From NCBI RefSeq assembly GCF_026248825.1, contig NZ_CP110973.1, positions 4,547,501 to 4,611,500 of the forward strand: 64,000 nt of DNA, given 5' to 3'. A model generated the notes under the pieces. That model did no database searches and had not been told where the DNA came from. It saw nothing but the letters and a program-made list of their open reading frames with translations. Positions 53,803 through 63,537 of the stretch are shown here, one piece after another (the first letter of the stretch is position 1; the number at the start of each line of letters is the position of its first letter). Source of the DNA: Larkinella insperata. Lineage in GTDB: Bacteria; Bacteroidota; Bacteroidia; Cytophagales; Spirosomataceae. The position numbers and the translations under genes are program-made.

Positions 53803-53851
53803 CAAATATATCATTTTGTTATCCACCATACGGCCCTGTATCCTACCTTTG
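53803..53851. promoter_or_regulatory. divergent -7 elements for exonuclease and fumC genes
   Basis: Minus-strand TATATTTG (53810-53803) and plus-strand TACCTTTG (53844-53851) are both perfect TAnnTTTG matches, placed 44 nt and 65 nt ahead of the respective ATGs. Neither has TTG at exactly 20 nt. Confidence 0.45.
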
Positions 53852-53915
53852 CCGCCGGAAGCGCCGGTTGAACCCGCCGGCCACTTTGTCAAAAATCTAA
53901 CGTTACAGTCTTCAG

Positions 53916-55319
53916 ATGGAATACCGTATTGAAAAAGACACAATGGGGCAGGTACAGGTACCGGCCAATGTGTATTGGGGCGCACAAACCCAGCGTTCGA
54001 TTGAAAACTTCAAGATTGCTCAAGACATTAATAAAATGCCCCGCGAGATCATCCGGGCGTTCGCGTACCTGAAAAAAGCCGCGGCCCTGACCAACCTCGA
54101 CGCGGGCGTGTTGCCCCAGGAGAAAAGCGACCTGATCGGGCGGGTGTGCGACGAAATTCTGGACGGCAAGCTGGACGATCAGTTTCCGCTGGTGGTATGG
54201 CAAACCGGCTCCGGCACGCAGTCGAACATGAACGTCAACGAGGTGGTGGCCTACCGCGGGCACGTGTTGCAGGGCGGCCAGCTGACCGACGAGAAGAAGG
54301 CCCTGCACCCGAACGATGACGTCAACAAGTCACAGTCGTCGAACGATACGTTTCCGACGGCCATGCACATTGCGGCTTACAAGATTCTCGTTGAAGTAAC
54401 CATGCCGGGTATACAGAAACTGCGGGATACGCTGGATGCAAAGGCCAAGGAATTCAAAGACGTGGTGAAAATTGGCCGGACACACTTTATGGATGCCACG
54501 CCGTTGACGGTTGGGCAGGAGTTCTCGGGCTACGTCTCGCAGTTGGACCACGGTTTACGAGCCATCAACAACACACTGGCGCACCTGAGCGAACTAGCCC
54601 TGGGTGGAACCGCCGTCGGCACGGGTATCAACACGCCCCCGAACTATTCCGAAAATGTCGCCAAACACATTGCTGACCTGACGGGGTTGCCATTCGTTAC
54701 CGCCGAAAACAAGTTTGAAGCCCTGGCTGCCCACGACGCAATTGTGGAAGCCCACGGCGCGCTGAAAACCGTAGCGGCTAGCCTGATGAAAATCGGCAAC
54801 GACATCCGGATGCTGTCATCGGGCCCGCGCGCGGGGATTGGTGAGCTGTTTATTCCCGACAACGAACCCGGTTCGTCGATCATGCCGGGCAAAGTGAACC
54901 CGACGCAGTCGGAAGCCATGACGATGGTGGCCGCGCAGGTGATGGGCAACGACGTCGCCATCAACTTCGGCGGGGCCCTGGGCCACTTCGAACTGAACGT
55001 GTTTAAACCGGTAATGATCTACAACTTCCTGCACTCGGCCCGGCTGATCGGCGATGTGTGTCAGTCGTTTAACGAGAAATGCGCCGAAGGCATCCGCCCG
55101 ATTGAGGAAAACATCACGAAGCACGTCAACAACTCGCTGATGCTGGTGACGGCGCTGAATACCAAAATCGGGTATTACAAAGCCGCCGAAATTGCCCAGA
55201 CCGCCCACCGCGAAGGCAGCACGCTGAAAGCCACCGCCGTTAAGCTGGGCTACCTCACCGAAGAAGAGTTTGACCAGTGGGTGAAACCGGAAGAAATGGT
55301 CGGTAAAATCGACGTTTAG
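53916..55319 (+). CDS. fumC: class II fumarate hydratase
   Basis: 467 residues. Fumarase/aspartase motifs: [16 protein letters not shown], the catalytic His in [17 protein letters not shown] and signature [17 protein letters not shown]. Converts fumarate to malate in the TCA cycle, iron-independent. Ends before a hairpin at 55353-55386. Confidence 0.98.
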   Translation: MEYRIEKDTMGQVQVPANVYWGAQTQRSIENFKIAQDINKMPREIIRAFAYLKKAAALTNLDAGVLPQEKSDLIGRVCDEILDGKLDDQFPLVVWQTGSGTQSNMNVNEVVAYRGHVLQGGQLTDEKKALHPNDDVNKSQSSNDTFPTAMHIAAYKILVEVTMPGIQKLRDTLDAKAKEFKDVVKIGRTHFMDATPLTVGQEFSGYVSQLDHGLRAINNTLAHLSELALGGTAVGTGINTPPNYSENVAKHIADLTGLPFVTAENKFEALAAHDAIVEAHGALKTVAASLMKIGNDIRMLSSGPRAGIGELFIPDNEPGSSIMPGKVNPTQSEAMTMVAAQVMGNDVAINFGGALGHFELNVFKPVMIYNFLHSARLIGDVCQSFNEKCAEGIRPIEENITKHVNNSLMLVTALNTKIGYYKAAEIAQTAHREGSTLKATAVKLGYLTEEEFDQWVKPEEMVGKIDV

Positions 55320-55352
55320 GGAATCCAGAAATTTCGCATTTATAGCAAAATA

Positions 55353-55386
55353 AAGCCGTGTCAGTTTCGGAAAGCTGGCACGGCTT
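55353..55386 (+). terminator. terminator after fumC
   Basis: Arms AAGCCGTGTCA (55353-55363) and TGGCACGGCTT (55376-55386) pair at 10 of 11 with a 12-nt loop, followed by CCCTTTG; the T tract is weak. Confidence 0.7.
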
Positions 55387-55409
55387 CCCTTTGTAACTCA
55401 CTTCTCAAC

Positions 55410-56276
55410 ATGAAACGTTTTTTACTCGTTGCCCTTACCGTTGGCCTGCTGGCCGGTTGTGCACCCAAAACCGTCATCAATACCTACCGCGTTCCGGCGG
55501 GCGGTTTGTCGACGTTCCTCACTTACACGCCCGGCCGCACCCCGATGGTCAGCGCGCACCGGGGCGGGGGCGACATCAAGGGCTACCCCGAAAACTGCAT
55601 CGAATCGTTTGAGTACCTGGCGAAAAGACTGCCCGTCATCATCGAGTGCGACATCGACCTAACCCGCGACAGTGTGCTGGTGATGATGCACGACCAGACG
55701 TTGGACCGCACCACCACCGGAACCGGCAAGCTCATCGAAAAAACGTACGAAGAAATCCGTCAATACCGGCTGGAAGATAACTTCGGCAACGTCACTACGT
55801 TTAAGGTGCCGACGCTGGAGCAGGTCCTGCGGTGGGGGAAAGACAAGGTTGTGTACACCTTGGACGTGAAGAAAAACGTGCCGTTTGCCAAAGTGGTGGA
55901 GATGGTTCGGCGGACGGGCGCGGCCGATTACTCGGTGGTGATTACCTACAACGCCACCCAGGCCGCCGAAGTCTACCGGCTGGACCCCAACCTGATGCTG
56001 TCGGTGACCATTCTGAAGCAGGAAGATTACCAGCGTCTGCACGATCTCGGCATCCCGGACCGAAACATGGTCGCTTTTGTCGGCGTTAAAGAACCGAGTC
56101 CCGAGCTGTATAAATTTCTGCACGAAAAAGGCATCTCGTGCATCCTCGGCACGCTCGGCAACCTCGATAAACAGGCCGCGGCCAAAGGGGACCAGGTCTA
56201 TAAAAAGTTTGCCGAAAACGGCGCCGACATCATGTCAACCGACCGACCGATTGAGGTGTATCAGGCCGTGAAATAA
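55410..56276 (+). CDS. glycerophosphodiester phosphodiesterase lipoprotein
   Basis: 288 residues. Lipobox LAGC at about Cys17. GDPD barrel motifs: SAHRGGGDIKGYPENC (catalytic His), CDIDLTRDSVLVMMHD (metal Asp and second His) and LDRTTTGTGKL. Periplasmic hydrolysis of glycerophosphodiesters to glycerol-3-phosphate or release of head-groups. Followed by a bidirectional terminator shared with the GNAT-nitrilase gene. Confidence 0.93.
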   Translation: MKRFLLVALTVGLLAGCAPKTVINTYRVPAGGLSTFLTYTPGRTPMVSAHRGGGDIKGYPENCIESFEYLAKRLPVIIECDIDLTRDSVLVMMHDQTLDRTTTGTGKLIEKTYEEIRQYRLEDNFGNVTTFKVPTLEQVLRWGKDKVVYTLDVKKNVPFAKVVEMVRRTGAADYSVVITYNATQAAEVYRLDPNLMLSVTILKQEDYQRLHDLGIPDRNMVAFVGVKEPSPELYKFLHEKGISCILGTLGNLDKQAAAKGDQVYKKFAENGADIMSTDRPIEVYQAVK

Positions 56277-56305
56277 GCCGGTAACGTTTAAAAAAGATTC
56301 CACAG

Positions 56306-56337
56306 AAAAGCCGCCGTTTTGAAAAACGGCGGCTTTT
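56306..56337. terminator. bidirectional Rho-independent terminator
   Basis: Perfect 15-bp inverted repeat AAAAGCCGCCGTTTT (56306-56320)/complement (56323-56337), with A/T tracts at both ends, between the convergent GDPD and GNAT-nitrilase genes. Confidence 0.9.
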
Positions 56338-56356
56338 ATTTTATCAGTGGAAACCG

Positions 56357-57952
56357 TTATTCGACCACAATGACCGGCGGCAGTGTTTTCTGTTCTTCTT
56401 CGTTCGAAAGCTCTTTTTTCTTCTCCGGTTTGGTCCGCGCCGAACGTTTTACGGTCACGTCGTACAGGTCGGTCCGGCGGTCTTTCAGAATCTGAACCGA
56501 ACCCTGTTCGTGTAATTCCGTCAGCAGCGACAAATCCACGTCGGTCAGCAGTACCATCTCGGTGTTGGGCGTCGACTCGGCTTTGATGGCGTTGTTGGGA
56601 AACTGGAAGTCAGAGGGCGTAAACACCGCCGACTGGGCGTAATGGATGTCCATGTTGGCTACGCGGGGCAAGTTGCCGACGCAGCCCGAGATGGCCACGT
56701 AACACTCGTTTTCGATGGCGCGGGCCATGGCGCAATTCCGCACGCGGGTATAGCCGTTTTGCGTATCGGTCAGGAACGGCACAAACAGAATCTGCATGCC
56801 CTGATCGGCCAGAATCCGGCTTAGTTCGGGGAATTCAACGTCGTAGCAGATCAGCAAACCAATCTTGCCGCAGTCGGTGTCGAACGCCCGGATTTCGTTG
56901 CCGCCCACCATCCCATAATGCCGGACTTCGTTAGGCGTAATGTGAATTTTCCGGTATTCCTCGTACGAACCGTCGCGCCGGCAGAGGTAGGCTACGTTGT
57001 ACAGCTTGCCGTCATCGATGAGTGGCATACTGCCCCCCACGATGTTGACGTTATAGGAAATCGCCAGTTCCGACAACCGCTGACGAACCTCCTGCGTCAC
57101 GTCGGCCAGTTTCCGGATGGCGACCGGACCGGGCAGGTCGTTGTATTCCGCCATCAGGGGCGTGTTGAAGAATTCTGGAAGGACCAGAAAATCCGCTTTG
57201 TAATCGCTGACGGCATCGGCAAAAAACTCGACCTGTTCGAGCAGGGCCTGCATGTTTGGAAAAAGCCGCATCTGCCACTGCACGACCCCGAGCCGGATGA
57301 TGGCGTCGGTGTGCGGTTTCTTTTTCTTTTCGTCGACGTAGTAAATGTTGTTCCACTCCAGCAGCGTCGCGTATTCCAGCGATTCGCTGTCGCCGGGCAG
57401 GTAACCGCGCAGGACTTTCTTGACGTGAAAATCGTTGGAAAGCTGGAAGGTCAGCGTCGGGTCATAAATTTCCTTCTGCTTCACCTTGCCGATGTATTCG
57501 CGGGGTGATAACTCACCGGCGTACTTGCTGTAATTCGGAATCCGGCCACCGGCCATGATGCCCTTCAGGTTCAGCGACTCGCAGAGTTCCTTGCGGGCGT
57601 CGTACAACCGGCGACCCAGGCGCAAATCCCGGTACTCGGGGTGCACGAAAAGCTCAATGCCGTACAGCCAGTTGCCCTTCGGATTATGCGTATCGAAGGT
57701 ATAGCTACCGGTTATTTCTTCGTAGGTATGATTGTCGCCAAAATCGCTGTATTTAACCCGGATGGCCAGCGCGCAGGCCACCACCTTGCCGTCTACCTCC
57801 ACGCAGAACTGACCTTCCGGGAAGATTTTCAGCAGTTTATCAATCAAGTTCTTGCCCCAGTAATCCCCGCCGATTGCGCTGTAAACTTCCAGCATGGCTT
57901 CTTTCAAATCGGGATAATCGGATTTCTGTAATGGTCTGGTTTGAATATGCAT
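56357..57952 (-). CDS. GNAT acetyltransferase - carbon-nitrogen hydrolase fusion
   Basis: 531 residues. GNAT domain about 1-190: HPEYRDLRLGRRLYDARK is the acetyl-CoA loop (R/Q-x-x-G-x-G/A type). Nitrilase domain about 215-495: catalytic Glu260 (FLVLPEFFNTPL), Lys335 (YRKIHITPNEV) and Cys369 (LLICYDVEFPEL). C-terminal tail is Lys-rich (KPEKKKELSNEEEQKT). This fusion is known as a bifunctional GNAT/CN-hydrolase family; the substrate is unknown, possibly an N-acylated amine processed in two steps. Preceded by a family A repeat. Confidence 0.92.
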   Translation of the reverse strand: MHIQTRPLQKSDYPDLKEAMLEVYSAIGGDYWGKNLIDKLLKIFPEGQFCVEVDGKVVACALAIRVKYSDFGDNHTYEEITGSYTFDTHNPKGNWLYGIELFVHPEYRDLRLGRRLYDARKELCESLNLKGIMAGGRIPNYSKYAGELSPREYIGKVKQKEIYDPTLTFQLSNDFHVKKVLRGYLPGDSESLEYATLLEWNNIYYVDEKKKKPHTDAIIRLGVVQWQMRLFPNMQALLEQVEFFADAVSDYKADFLVLPEFFNTPLMAEYNDLPGPVAIRKLADVTQEVRQRLSELAISYNVNIVGGSMPLIDDGKLYNVAYLCRRDGSYEEYRKIHITPNEVRHYGMVGGNEIRAFDTDCGKIGLLICYDVEFPELSRILADQGMQILFVPFLTDTQNGYTRVRNCAMARAIENECYVAISGCVGNLPRVANMDIHYAQSAVFTPSDFQFPNNAIKAESTPNTEMVLLTDVDLSLLTELHEQGSVQILKDRRTDLYDVTVKRSARTKPEKKKELSNEEEQKTLPPVIVVE

Positions 57953-57982
57953 AGGTCGTATGGTAAATCGAGAGGAACTAAG

Positions 57983-58066
57983 CTGCGGAGCTTAACGGAG
58001 AAGGGCAGAAGAAAGCAGAATCTCCGCTAAACTCCCTCTTACTCTGCTTAACTCTGCGAAATAACG
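57983..58066. repeat. Intergenic palindromic repeat, family A copy 4
   Basis: Left part GCGGAGCTTAACGGAGAAGG (from 57985) and right part TCTCCGCTAAACTCCCTC and CTGCTTAACTCTGCGAAA (58021-58061) share the CGCAGAGTTAAGCGGAG core of copies 1-3 but pair less perfectly. Lies between the GNAT-nitrilase start and the OMP terminator. Confidence 0.65.
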
Positions 58067-58128
58067 TAATTCGATTCATCAACGTAAATCGTTCTTAAGA
58101 TGTTCTGTAATCAATAACAAAGAAAACA

Positions 58129-58160
58129 AAAAAGCCGTCCTCTAAAAAAAAGACGGCTTT
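58129..58160 (-). terminator. Rho-independent terminator after the OMP gene
   Basis: Left AAAAAGCCGTC (58129-58139) and right GACGGCTTT (58152-58160) pair over 9 bp with T-rich flank on the minus strand. Confidence 0.75.
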
Positions 58161-58207
58161 CCAAAACAGTAACAACAAATACTACTCTACTCTCACTATT
58201 ATCTTTT

Positions 58208-58759
58208 TTAAAAGTTTTTGGAAATTCCGAACGACGCGCCCGTACCGAAGTTAAGGTTGAAATCCGTCGTACTTTCAGAGTCTCCTTTCGCTTTCTGGGA
58301 TGCAAAGCTTAAACCGCCGAAACCGAAGTTCAGCGCAAAACCATTTTTCATATTAACACCAATTGCGGGGAAGAAAGTGCCCCGAAACCCGTTTGTATTT
58401 ACATCTCCGACCTTACCGGACAGCACATCGGCGTTAAACTGGCCGTAGAGGGCGAAAATATCCGAAAGTGGAACGGCATACCGGATAAAGGGACCGACGG
58501 CGAAGGCCGACGTTTTAGCTTTGCCGAGCGAGGTCTGGACGTTTGTGCTTTCGGTGGTGAGGGTCAAACCGGCCGTCCAGTTGTCGTCGAATTGATACCC
58601 CACGGCGGGCGAAAAACTGAAAGTGTTGGTTTTGGTGCCGTTTACCTGTTTGTGCGAAGTGGCACCCAGGCTACCGTAAACCAATACCGTGTTCCGTTGG
58701 GCATACGCGCCGGTAAAGCTCAAGGCCATCACCAGCAGACTCATGGCTACTTTTTTCAT
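58208..58759 (-). CDS. outer-membrane beta-barrel protein
   Basis: 183 residues. Signal peptide (MKKVAMSLLVMALSFTGAYAQ). Alternating beta-strands such as NTVLVYGSLGATSHKQ, TFSFSPAVGYQFDDNWTAGL, NGFALNFGFGGLSFAS and FNLNFGTGASFGISKNF ending in Phe are those of an 8-stranded OmpX/OmpA-like barrel of Bacteroidetes. Role unknown; no plug or peptidoglycan-binding domain. Confidence 0.85.
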   Translation of the reverse strand: MKKVAMSLLVMALSFTGAYAQRNTVLVYGSLGATSHKQVNGTKTNTFSFSPAVGYQFDDNWTAGLTLTTESTNVQTSLGKAKTSAFAVGPFIRYAVPLSDIFALYGQFNADVLSGKVGDVNTNGFRGTFFPAIGVNMKNGFALNFGFGGLSFASQKAKGDSESTTDFNLNFGTGASFGISKNF

Positions 58760-58926
58760 GGTTGGTGGATACGAAGTATAAAATATTGAATCTTTTCCTT
58801 GAGACGGGGAAAAGTTGAAAAGTTACTTTTCGCGCCAGAAAGTGGGCTGAGTGACCGGAAAAAGGAGAATACGGTACGACTGGGAGGTGAAAGTTGGGTT
58901 AATCTCCAGATATTCTGGCATTGGGA

Positions 58927-58957
58927 TTGATGCCGTTGGCAGAAAGACGTATCTTTA
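58927..58957 (+). promoter_or_regulatory. promoter for the sterol desaturase-like gene
   Basis: TTG (58927-58929), exactly 20 nt, TATCTTTA (58950-58957), one base off TAnnTTTG, 21 nt before the ATG at 58978. Confidence 0.5.
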
Positions 58958-58977
58958 ACTAATACCTTGCCCCGTAC

Positions 58978-59874
58978 ATGGATCAACTCATTCATTACGC
59001 CATCCCATTCTTCATTGTTCTGTTGTTGGCAGAGGTCATTGTTACCGCCATTCACCAGAAGGATTACTACGAGAAAAAAGATACGCTGGGCAGTCTGTCG
59101 ATGGGAATTGGCAACGTGATCATCGGCTTATTCGGGAAAGTGCTGGTTTTTGGGGCGTACTCGGTAGTCTATAACTACCGGATTTTTACCGTCGACCTGA
59201 CGCAGGGGTGGGCGTGGGTGCTGCTGTTTCTGGCGGATGATTTCTCCTACTACTGGTTTCACCGCATCAGTCACACCAGCCGGTATTTCTGGGCGTCGCA
59301 CGTGGTGCATCATTCGTCGCAGAAATACAACTTGGGAACGGCGCTGCGCCAGACCTGGACGGGAACGCTCAGCGGAGCTTTCCTCTTCTGGGTCTGGATG
59401 CCCCTGCTCGGTTTTCATCCGGCCGCCGTGCTGACCATGCAATCCATCAGTTTACTGTACCAGTTCTGGATACATACCGAATACATCCGGACGCTTCCGG
59501 CCTTCCTGGAATTTTTTCTGAATACCCCGTCGCACCACCGGGTTCATCACGGTTCGGACCTGAAATACCTGGATAAAAACCACGGGGGCGTGCTCATCAT
59601 CTGGGACCGGCTGTTTGGTACCTTTCAGCCAGAAGAAGAACATCCTACCTACGGCCTGACAAAAAATATTGACACCCACAACCCGGTGCGAATCGCTTTC
59701 CACGAATGGGCCGACATCAGCCGGGATGTGCTTCGTTCCCGGTCCATCCACCACGCCATTCGCTACTTGTTTGGCCCGCCCGGCTGGAGTCCCGACGGTT
59801 CGCGAAAAACCACCCGGCAACTGCGCGATGAAACCACCCCGAAGAAAGTGCCAGATTCAACGACCGCTCGCTAG
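58978..59874 (+). CDS. sterol desaturase / fatty acid hydroxylase-family membrane protein
   Basis: 298 residues with about four TM helices. The three di-iron histidine motifs of the family are present: YYWFHRISHTSRYFW, WASHVVHHSSQKYN and SHHRVHHGSDLKY, with a further NHGGVLIIWDRLFGTF. Oxygen-dependent hydroxylation or desaturation of membrane lipids is expected; Bacteroidetes members often act on carotenoids or sphingolipid-like chains. Its promoter candidate is at 58927-58957. Confidence 0.9.
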   Translation: MDQLIHYAIPFFIVLLLAEVIVTAIHQKDYYEKKDTLGSLSMGIGNVIIGLFGKVLVFGAYSVVYNYRIFTVDLTQGWAWVLLFLADDFSYYWFHRISHTSRYFWASHVVHHSSQKYNLGTALRQTWTGTLSGAFLFWVWMPLLGFHPAAVLTMQSISLLYQFWIHTEYIRTLPAFLEFFLNTPSHHRVHHGSDLKYLDKNHGGVLIIWDRLFGTFQPEEEHPTYGLTKNIDTHNPVRIAFHEWADISRDVLRSRSIHHAIRYLFGPPGWSPDGSRKTTRQLRDETTPKKVPDSTTAR

Positions 59875-59976
59875 GCTTTTTTGCTGATTTTCTGGAAAGT
59901 AAGTAGGGGTACGGATCAGATTTGTATTTTTATGTAAACCTATGTGCTTATTTTTTGATCTAAACTCAACTGAACA

Positions 59977-62406
59977 ATGAAAAAACGCTTTTCTACCTTA
60001 TTGAGCGGCTTAGTTGCTCTTTTGTTCTGTATAGACTTGTTTGCGCAATCACTAACACCACTGGCCGCCAATGGTCGTCTGCGGGTGGTTAACCGGCAGC
60101 TTACGAACGAAGCGGGGAGCCCCATTCAACTGCGGGGCATGAGTTCGCACGGTCTGCACTGGTTTGGTTCCTGCTACACCCCTTCAGCCCTTCAGACGCT
60201 GGCTACCGGCTGGGGAGCCGATGTCTTCCGGGCGGCCATGTACATCAGTGAAGGAGGATACCTGAACGACAAGGTCGGATTGCAGAACAAGGTCAATCAG
60301 CTGGTGGATTGGTCGGAGCAGAACGGCATGTACTGCATCATCGACTGGCACATCCTGAATCCCGGCGATCCCAACATTTATACCAATGAAGCCATGGAGT
60401 TCTTCCGGCTGATGGCCCAGCGCCATGCCGGAAAAAAGCACGTGATTTACGAAATCTGCAACGAGCCGAATGGCGTTAGCTGGGCGCAGATCAAAAGCTA
60501 TGCCGAGAAGGTGATTCCGGTCATCCGGCAGTACGATCAAAATGCCATTATTCTGGTCGGAACGCCGTCCTGGAGCGGATCGCCCTGGGAGGTGGTCGGC
60601 AATCCGCTGACGGGCGCCAACGCCACCAACGTCATGTACACCTTCCACTTTTACGCCGGTTCGCACTATTTGCCAAACTACCGGGCTAATATGGAAAATG
60701 CCCTGGCGAACATTCCAATTTTCGCGTCGGAGTGGGGGACCAGTAACTACAGCGGGAACGGCGGAAACGATTACAACAGCGCCCAGGCCTGGATCGACTT
60801 TTTTGCGGGCAACAATGCCTCAGGCATTAAAGTAAGCTGGTGCAACTGGAGTTTTGCCGACAAAGCCGAAACCTCGGCCGCCCTGAATCCGGGAGCCTGC
60901 GCTGGCAGCAACTGGAACAACACGAGCGAGTCGGGTACCTGGGTGAAAAGCCGTTTGCTAAACCCGGCGGATCAGTTTGGCCCACCGACGCCCTCGGTTG
61001 CCATCACCAGTCCAACCAACAACGCCACCGTCACCGTCGGCAGCAGTCCGGTCGTTACGGCGACGGTGACCAACGCGACGGCCACCAAAGTTGAATTCTA
61101 CAACGGCACCACCAAACTGGGGGAAGACGCTACGGCTCCGTATTCGTGGACGATCAGCAGCATCACGGCCGGCGTTTACTCGCTGACTGCCAAGGCCATC
61201 CTGGCAACGGGCGGCCCGCTAACCTCCCCGGTCGTCCGGATGACGGCAGTCACCAGCCCGCCCCCGACCGATCCGGGACCGAACCCCGGCGGAGCGCTAA
61301 ACGGACCGGCCTGCGTTGCGGTCAACGAGGTCAAAACGTTTGAAGTCAACGCCAATCTGCTGGCGAATGCCACAAATTTCTCGTGGTGGTGTACGGGGTC
61401 TACGCGGAGCATCACGCCCGTCCAGTCCGGGAAAGCCACCATCAGCTTTGGTCCATCGTTCACCGGTGGGCAGGTTTGTGTGGGCGTTAATTATTCGGTC
61501 GCGCCCTGGTACCGGCAGATTTGTACGACCGTTACGGTCTGCAACGGAACGCCCCCGCCCGCAGCCAACCAGGCCCCAACCATTAGCCTGACAACGCCCG
61601 CCAACAGCGCCACGTTTGCGGCTCCGGCAACGGTTACGCTCCAGGCCAACGCCACGGATGCCGACGGGACCATCGCGAAAGTCGAATTTTACAACGGCAC
61701 GACCAAACTGGGAGAGGACCTAACGCCCCCGTATCAGTTTACCTGGAATGACCTGGCGGCCGGAACCTACACGCTTTCGGCCCGGGCAACCGACAACCGC
61801 AATGCAACCGCGCAATCGGGTTCGGTGACGATGACCGTCAAAGCGGTTACCCCACCGCCGACCAGCCCGGGAACCGATCTGATCGGGCCGGATTGTGTAG
61901 CTGTCAGTGAGGTGAAAACGTATGAATTAACGACCGATCAACGGGCCAATGCGACCAGTTTCTCCTGGTGGGTTACCGGTTCGACGCAATCGCTGACGCC
62001 GGTTTCGGCGGGGAAGGTATCCATCAATTTCGGTCAATGGTTCACCGGGGGGCAGGTTTGCGTGGGCGTTAACTATTCGGTCGCGCCCTGGTACAAGCAG
62101 ATTTGCAAGCCGGTAACGGTCTGCCCGAATGCCCGCCTTACCTCCGTTGAACCCGAAACGACGGTATCGCCGGGTGTGGTGTATCCGAACCCTTCGCAGG
62201 AGAGTTTTGTGTTTACCGCCGACGACCACATTCGGCAACTCAGCGTCACGGACGCATCGGGCCGGGAACCGCAGCCATTAGGAGAATTGGGAAAAGGACA
62301 GCAAGTTCGGTTTGGGAGCCAATTGCCAGCGGGGTCGTACTGGCTTCAGATTCGCTATGAGAACAACACCCGAAGGGCCGTAAAACTGATAAAAGCAGGG
62401 AGGTAA
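59977..62406 (+). CDS. secreted GH5-type cellulase with duplicated Ig/PKD-like modules and T9SS sorting tail
   Basis: 809 residues. Signal peptide (LLSGLVALLFCIDLFAQ). GH5 barrel about 30-320: acid/base Glu in YEICNEPNGVSW, nucleophile Glu in FASEWGTSNYSG. Then two copies of a pair of modules: an Ig-like unit (about 344-435 and 530-632, sharing KVEFYNGTTKLGED) and a PKD-like unit (about 440-523 and 634-715, sharing GGQVCVGVNYSVAPWY). The last about 90 residues (VYPNPSQESFVFTADD) are a type IX secretion sorting domain, directing cell-surface or secreted release. Hydrolyses beta-1,4-glucans. The duplication suggests stepwise growth by recombination. Confidence 0.9.
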   Translation: MKKRFSTLLSGLVALLFCIDLFAQSLTPLAANGRLRVVNRQLTNEAGSPIQLRGMSSHGLHWFGSCYTPSALQTLATGWGADVFRAAMYISEGGYLNDKVGLQNKVNQLVDWSEQNGMYCIIDWHILNPGDPNIYTNEAMEFFRLMAQRHAGKKHVIYEICNEPNGVSWAQIKSYAEKVIPVIRQYDQNAIILVGTPSWSGSPWEVVGNPLTGANATNVMYTFHFYAGSHYLPNYRANMENALANIPIFASEWGTSNYSGNGGNDYNSAQAWIDFFAGNNASGIKVSWCNWSFADKAETSAALNPGACAGSNWNNTSESGTWVKSRLLNPADQFGPPTPSVAITSPTNNATVTVGSSPVVTATVTNATATKVEFYNGTTKLGEDATAPYSWTISSITAGVYSLTAKAILATGGPLTSPVVRMTAVTSPPPTDPGPNPGGALNGPACVAVNEVKTFEVNANLLANATNFSWWCTGSTRSITPVQSGKATISFGPSFTGGQVCVGVNYSVAPWYRQICTTVTVCNGTPPPAANQAPTISLTTPANSATFAAPATVTLQANATDADGTIAKVEFYNGTTKLGEDLTPPYQFTWNDLAAGTYTLSARATDNRNATAQSGSVTMTVKAVTPPPTSPGTDLIGPDCVAVSEVKTYELTTDQRANATSFSWWVTGSTQSLTPVSAGKVSINFGQWFTGGQVCVGVNYSVAPWYKQICKPVTVCPNARLTSVEPETTVSPGVVYPNPSQESFVFTADDHIRQLSVTDASGREPQPLGELGKGQQVRFGSQLPAGSYWLQIRYENNTRRAVKLIKAGR

Positions 62407-62417
62407 CGGTATGCGTA

Positions 62418-62468
62418 TACGGTTTTCAGCTTGGAGGTCTGGTAGCGGCTGACAAACTGAAAACCGTA
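62418..62468. terminator. hairpin between cellulase and small GNAT genes
   Basis: Perfect 12-bp arms TACGGTTTTCAG (62418-62429) and CTGAAAACCGTA (62457-62468) with a 27-nt loop, between convergent genes; probable bidirectional terminator. Confidence 0.65.
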
Positions 62469-62474
62469 TGTCCT

Positions 62475-62774
62475 TTACAAATAAGCCGGACTCACCAGAC
62501 GGTTGTACTCGGGGTGCCGCCGGATGTAAGTGGCCACAAACGAGCAGGCCGGAATGACTTTTAAATTGTAGTTATCAATGTAATCAAATGCACCTTTAAC
62601 CAGTTGCGCACCAACACCTTTTGATTCCAGATTCGGATGTACTTCCGTGTGGATGAAAATCAGAGTACGGTCATCTTTGGGTATGTAACTGATAAACGAG
62701 AGCTTCCCTTCAATCTCTAGTTCAAAGCGGCTTTCAGCCCGATCGATCGAAACCGCCACTTCCCGGGTTTTCAT
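62475..62774 (-). CDS. small GNAT-family N-acetyltransferase (GCN5-related, YjdJ-type)
   Basis: 99 residues, matching the minimal GNAT family with VHPNLESKGVGAQLVKGAFDY (acetyl-CoA loop) and CSFVATYIRRHPEYNRLVSP. Acetylates an unknown amine. Frequently alone in operons. A TATCTTCG -7-like box lies at 62817-62810, 36 nt before the ATG. Confidence 0.85.
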   Translation of the reverse strand: MKTREVAVSIDRAESRFELEIEGKLSFISYIPKDDRTLIFIHTEVHPNLESKGVGAQLVKGAFDYIDNYNLKVIPACSFVATYIRRHPEYNRLVSPAYL

Positions 62775-62951
62775 GTTGAGGAGTTTTTAGTTTGTAACGT
62801 TGGTAACAGCGAAGATAAGGCAATGTTGACATTTTCAGGTAATTTATGAGGAAAATAATGTTGTTTGTCGAAAAATACTAGGCAAAGGCCCGGATTGCTT
62901 GTCTAAGCTGACGGTTTTGATGAAATTCAGGCACACAAACTCACGCTACCT

Positions 62952-63440
62952 ATGGCTTTAGTTCATTTGTTAATCAACGGAAAGAAACAGACCGTCGATG
63001 CCGATCCGCAGATGCCGCTGCTCTGGGCCATCCGTGATCTGGCTGGTTTGAAGGGAACCAAGTTCGGGTGCGGCATTGCCCAGTGCGGAGCCTGCACCGT
63101 CCACCTGAACGGTACGCCCATCCGGTCCTGCTCCATGCCGGTATCGGCCGTGGCCGGTAAAAAAATCACCACCATCGAGGGCATTGGCACCGAAGCCAAA
63201 CCGCATCCCGTTCAGCAGGCCTGGATCGACGAACAGGTTCCGCAGTGCGGTTATTGCCAGTCCGGGCAGATCATGGCGGCCGTCGCCCTGTTGAAAGAAA
63301 AACCCACCCCAACCGATGCCGATATTGACTCCGCCATGAGCGGAAACATCTGCCGGTGTGGCACGTACGCCCGCATCCGGAAAGCCATTCACGCGGCCGC
63401 TCAACTCAACAAGGAAACCGCTTCGAGCGGGAAAGAATAA
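62952..63440 (+). CDS. [2Fe-2S] subunit of an isoquinoline 1-oxidoreductase-type molybdoenzyme
   Basis: 162 residues. Plant-type ferredoxin domain with [16 protein letters not shown] (cluster I) and a helical domain with [10 protein letters not shown] and [12 protein letters not shown] (cluster II), the layout of xanthine oxidase-family small subunits. Electrons pass from the molybdopterin subunit encoded next to a heme or quinone acceptor. The large subunit gene begins 97 bp downstream. Confidence 0.95.
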   Translation: MALVHLLINGKKQTVDADPQMPLLWAIRDLAGLKGTKFGCGIAQCGACTVHLNGTPIRSCSMPVSAVAGKKITTIEGIGTEAKPHPVQQAWIDEQVPQCGYCQSGQIMAAVALLKEKPTPTDADIDSAMSGNICRCGTYARIRKAIHAAAQLNKETASSGKE

Positions 63441-63537
63441 GAAAAACCAGGGATGAACGGGCAGGTATCTCTTACAGCCAACCCATCCGGTTTTTCATTT
63501 CGGCTTCATCGCTCATCACCCATCATTTATCATTCAG

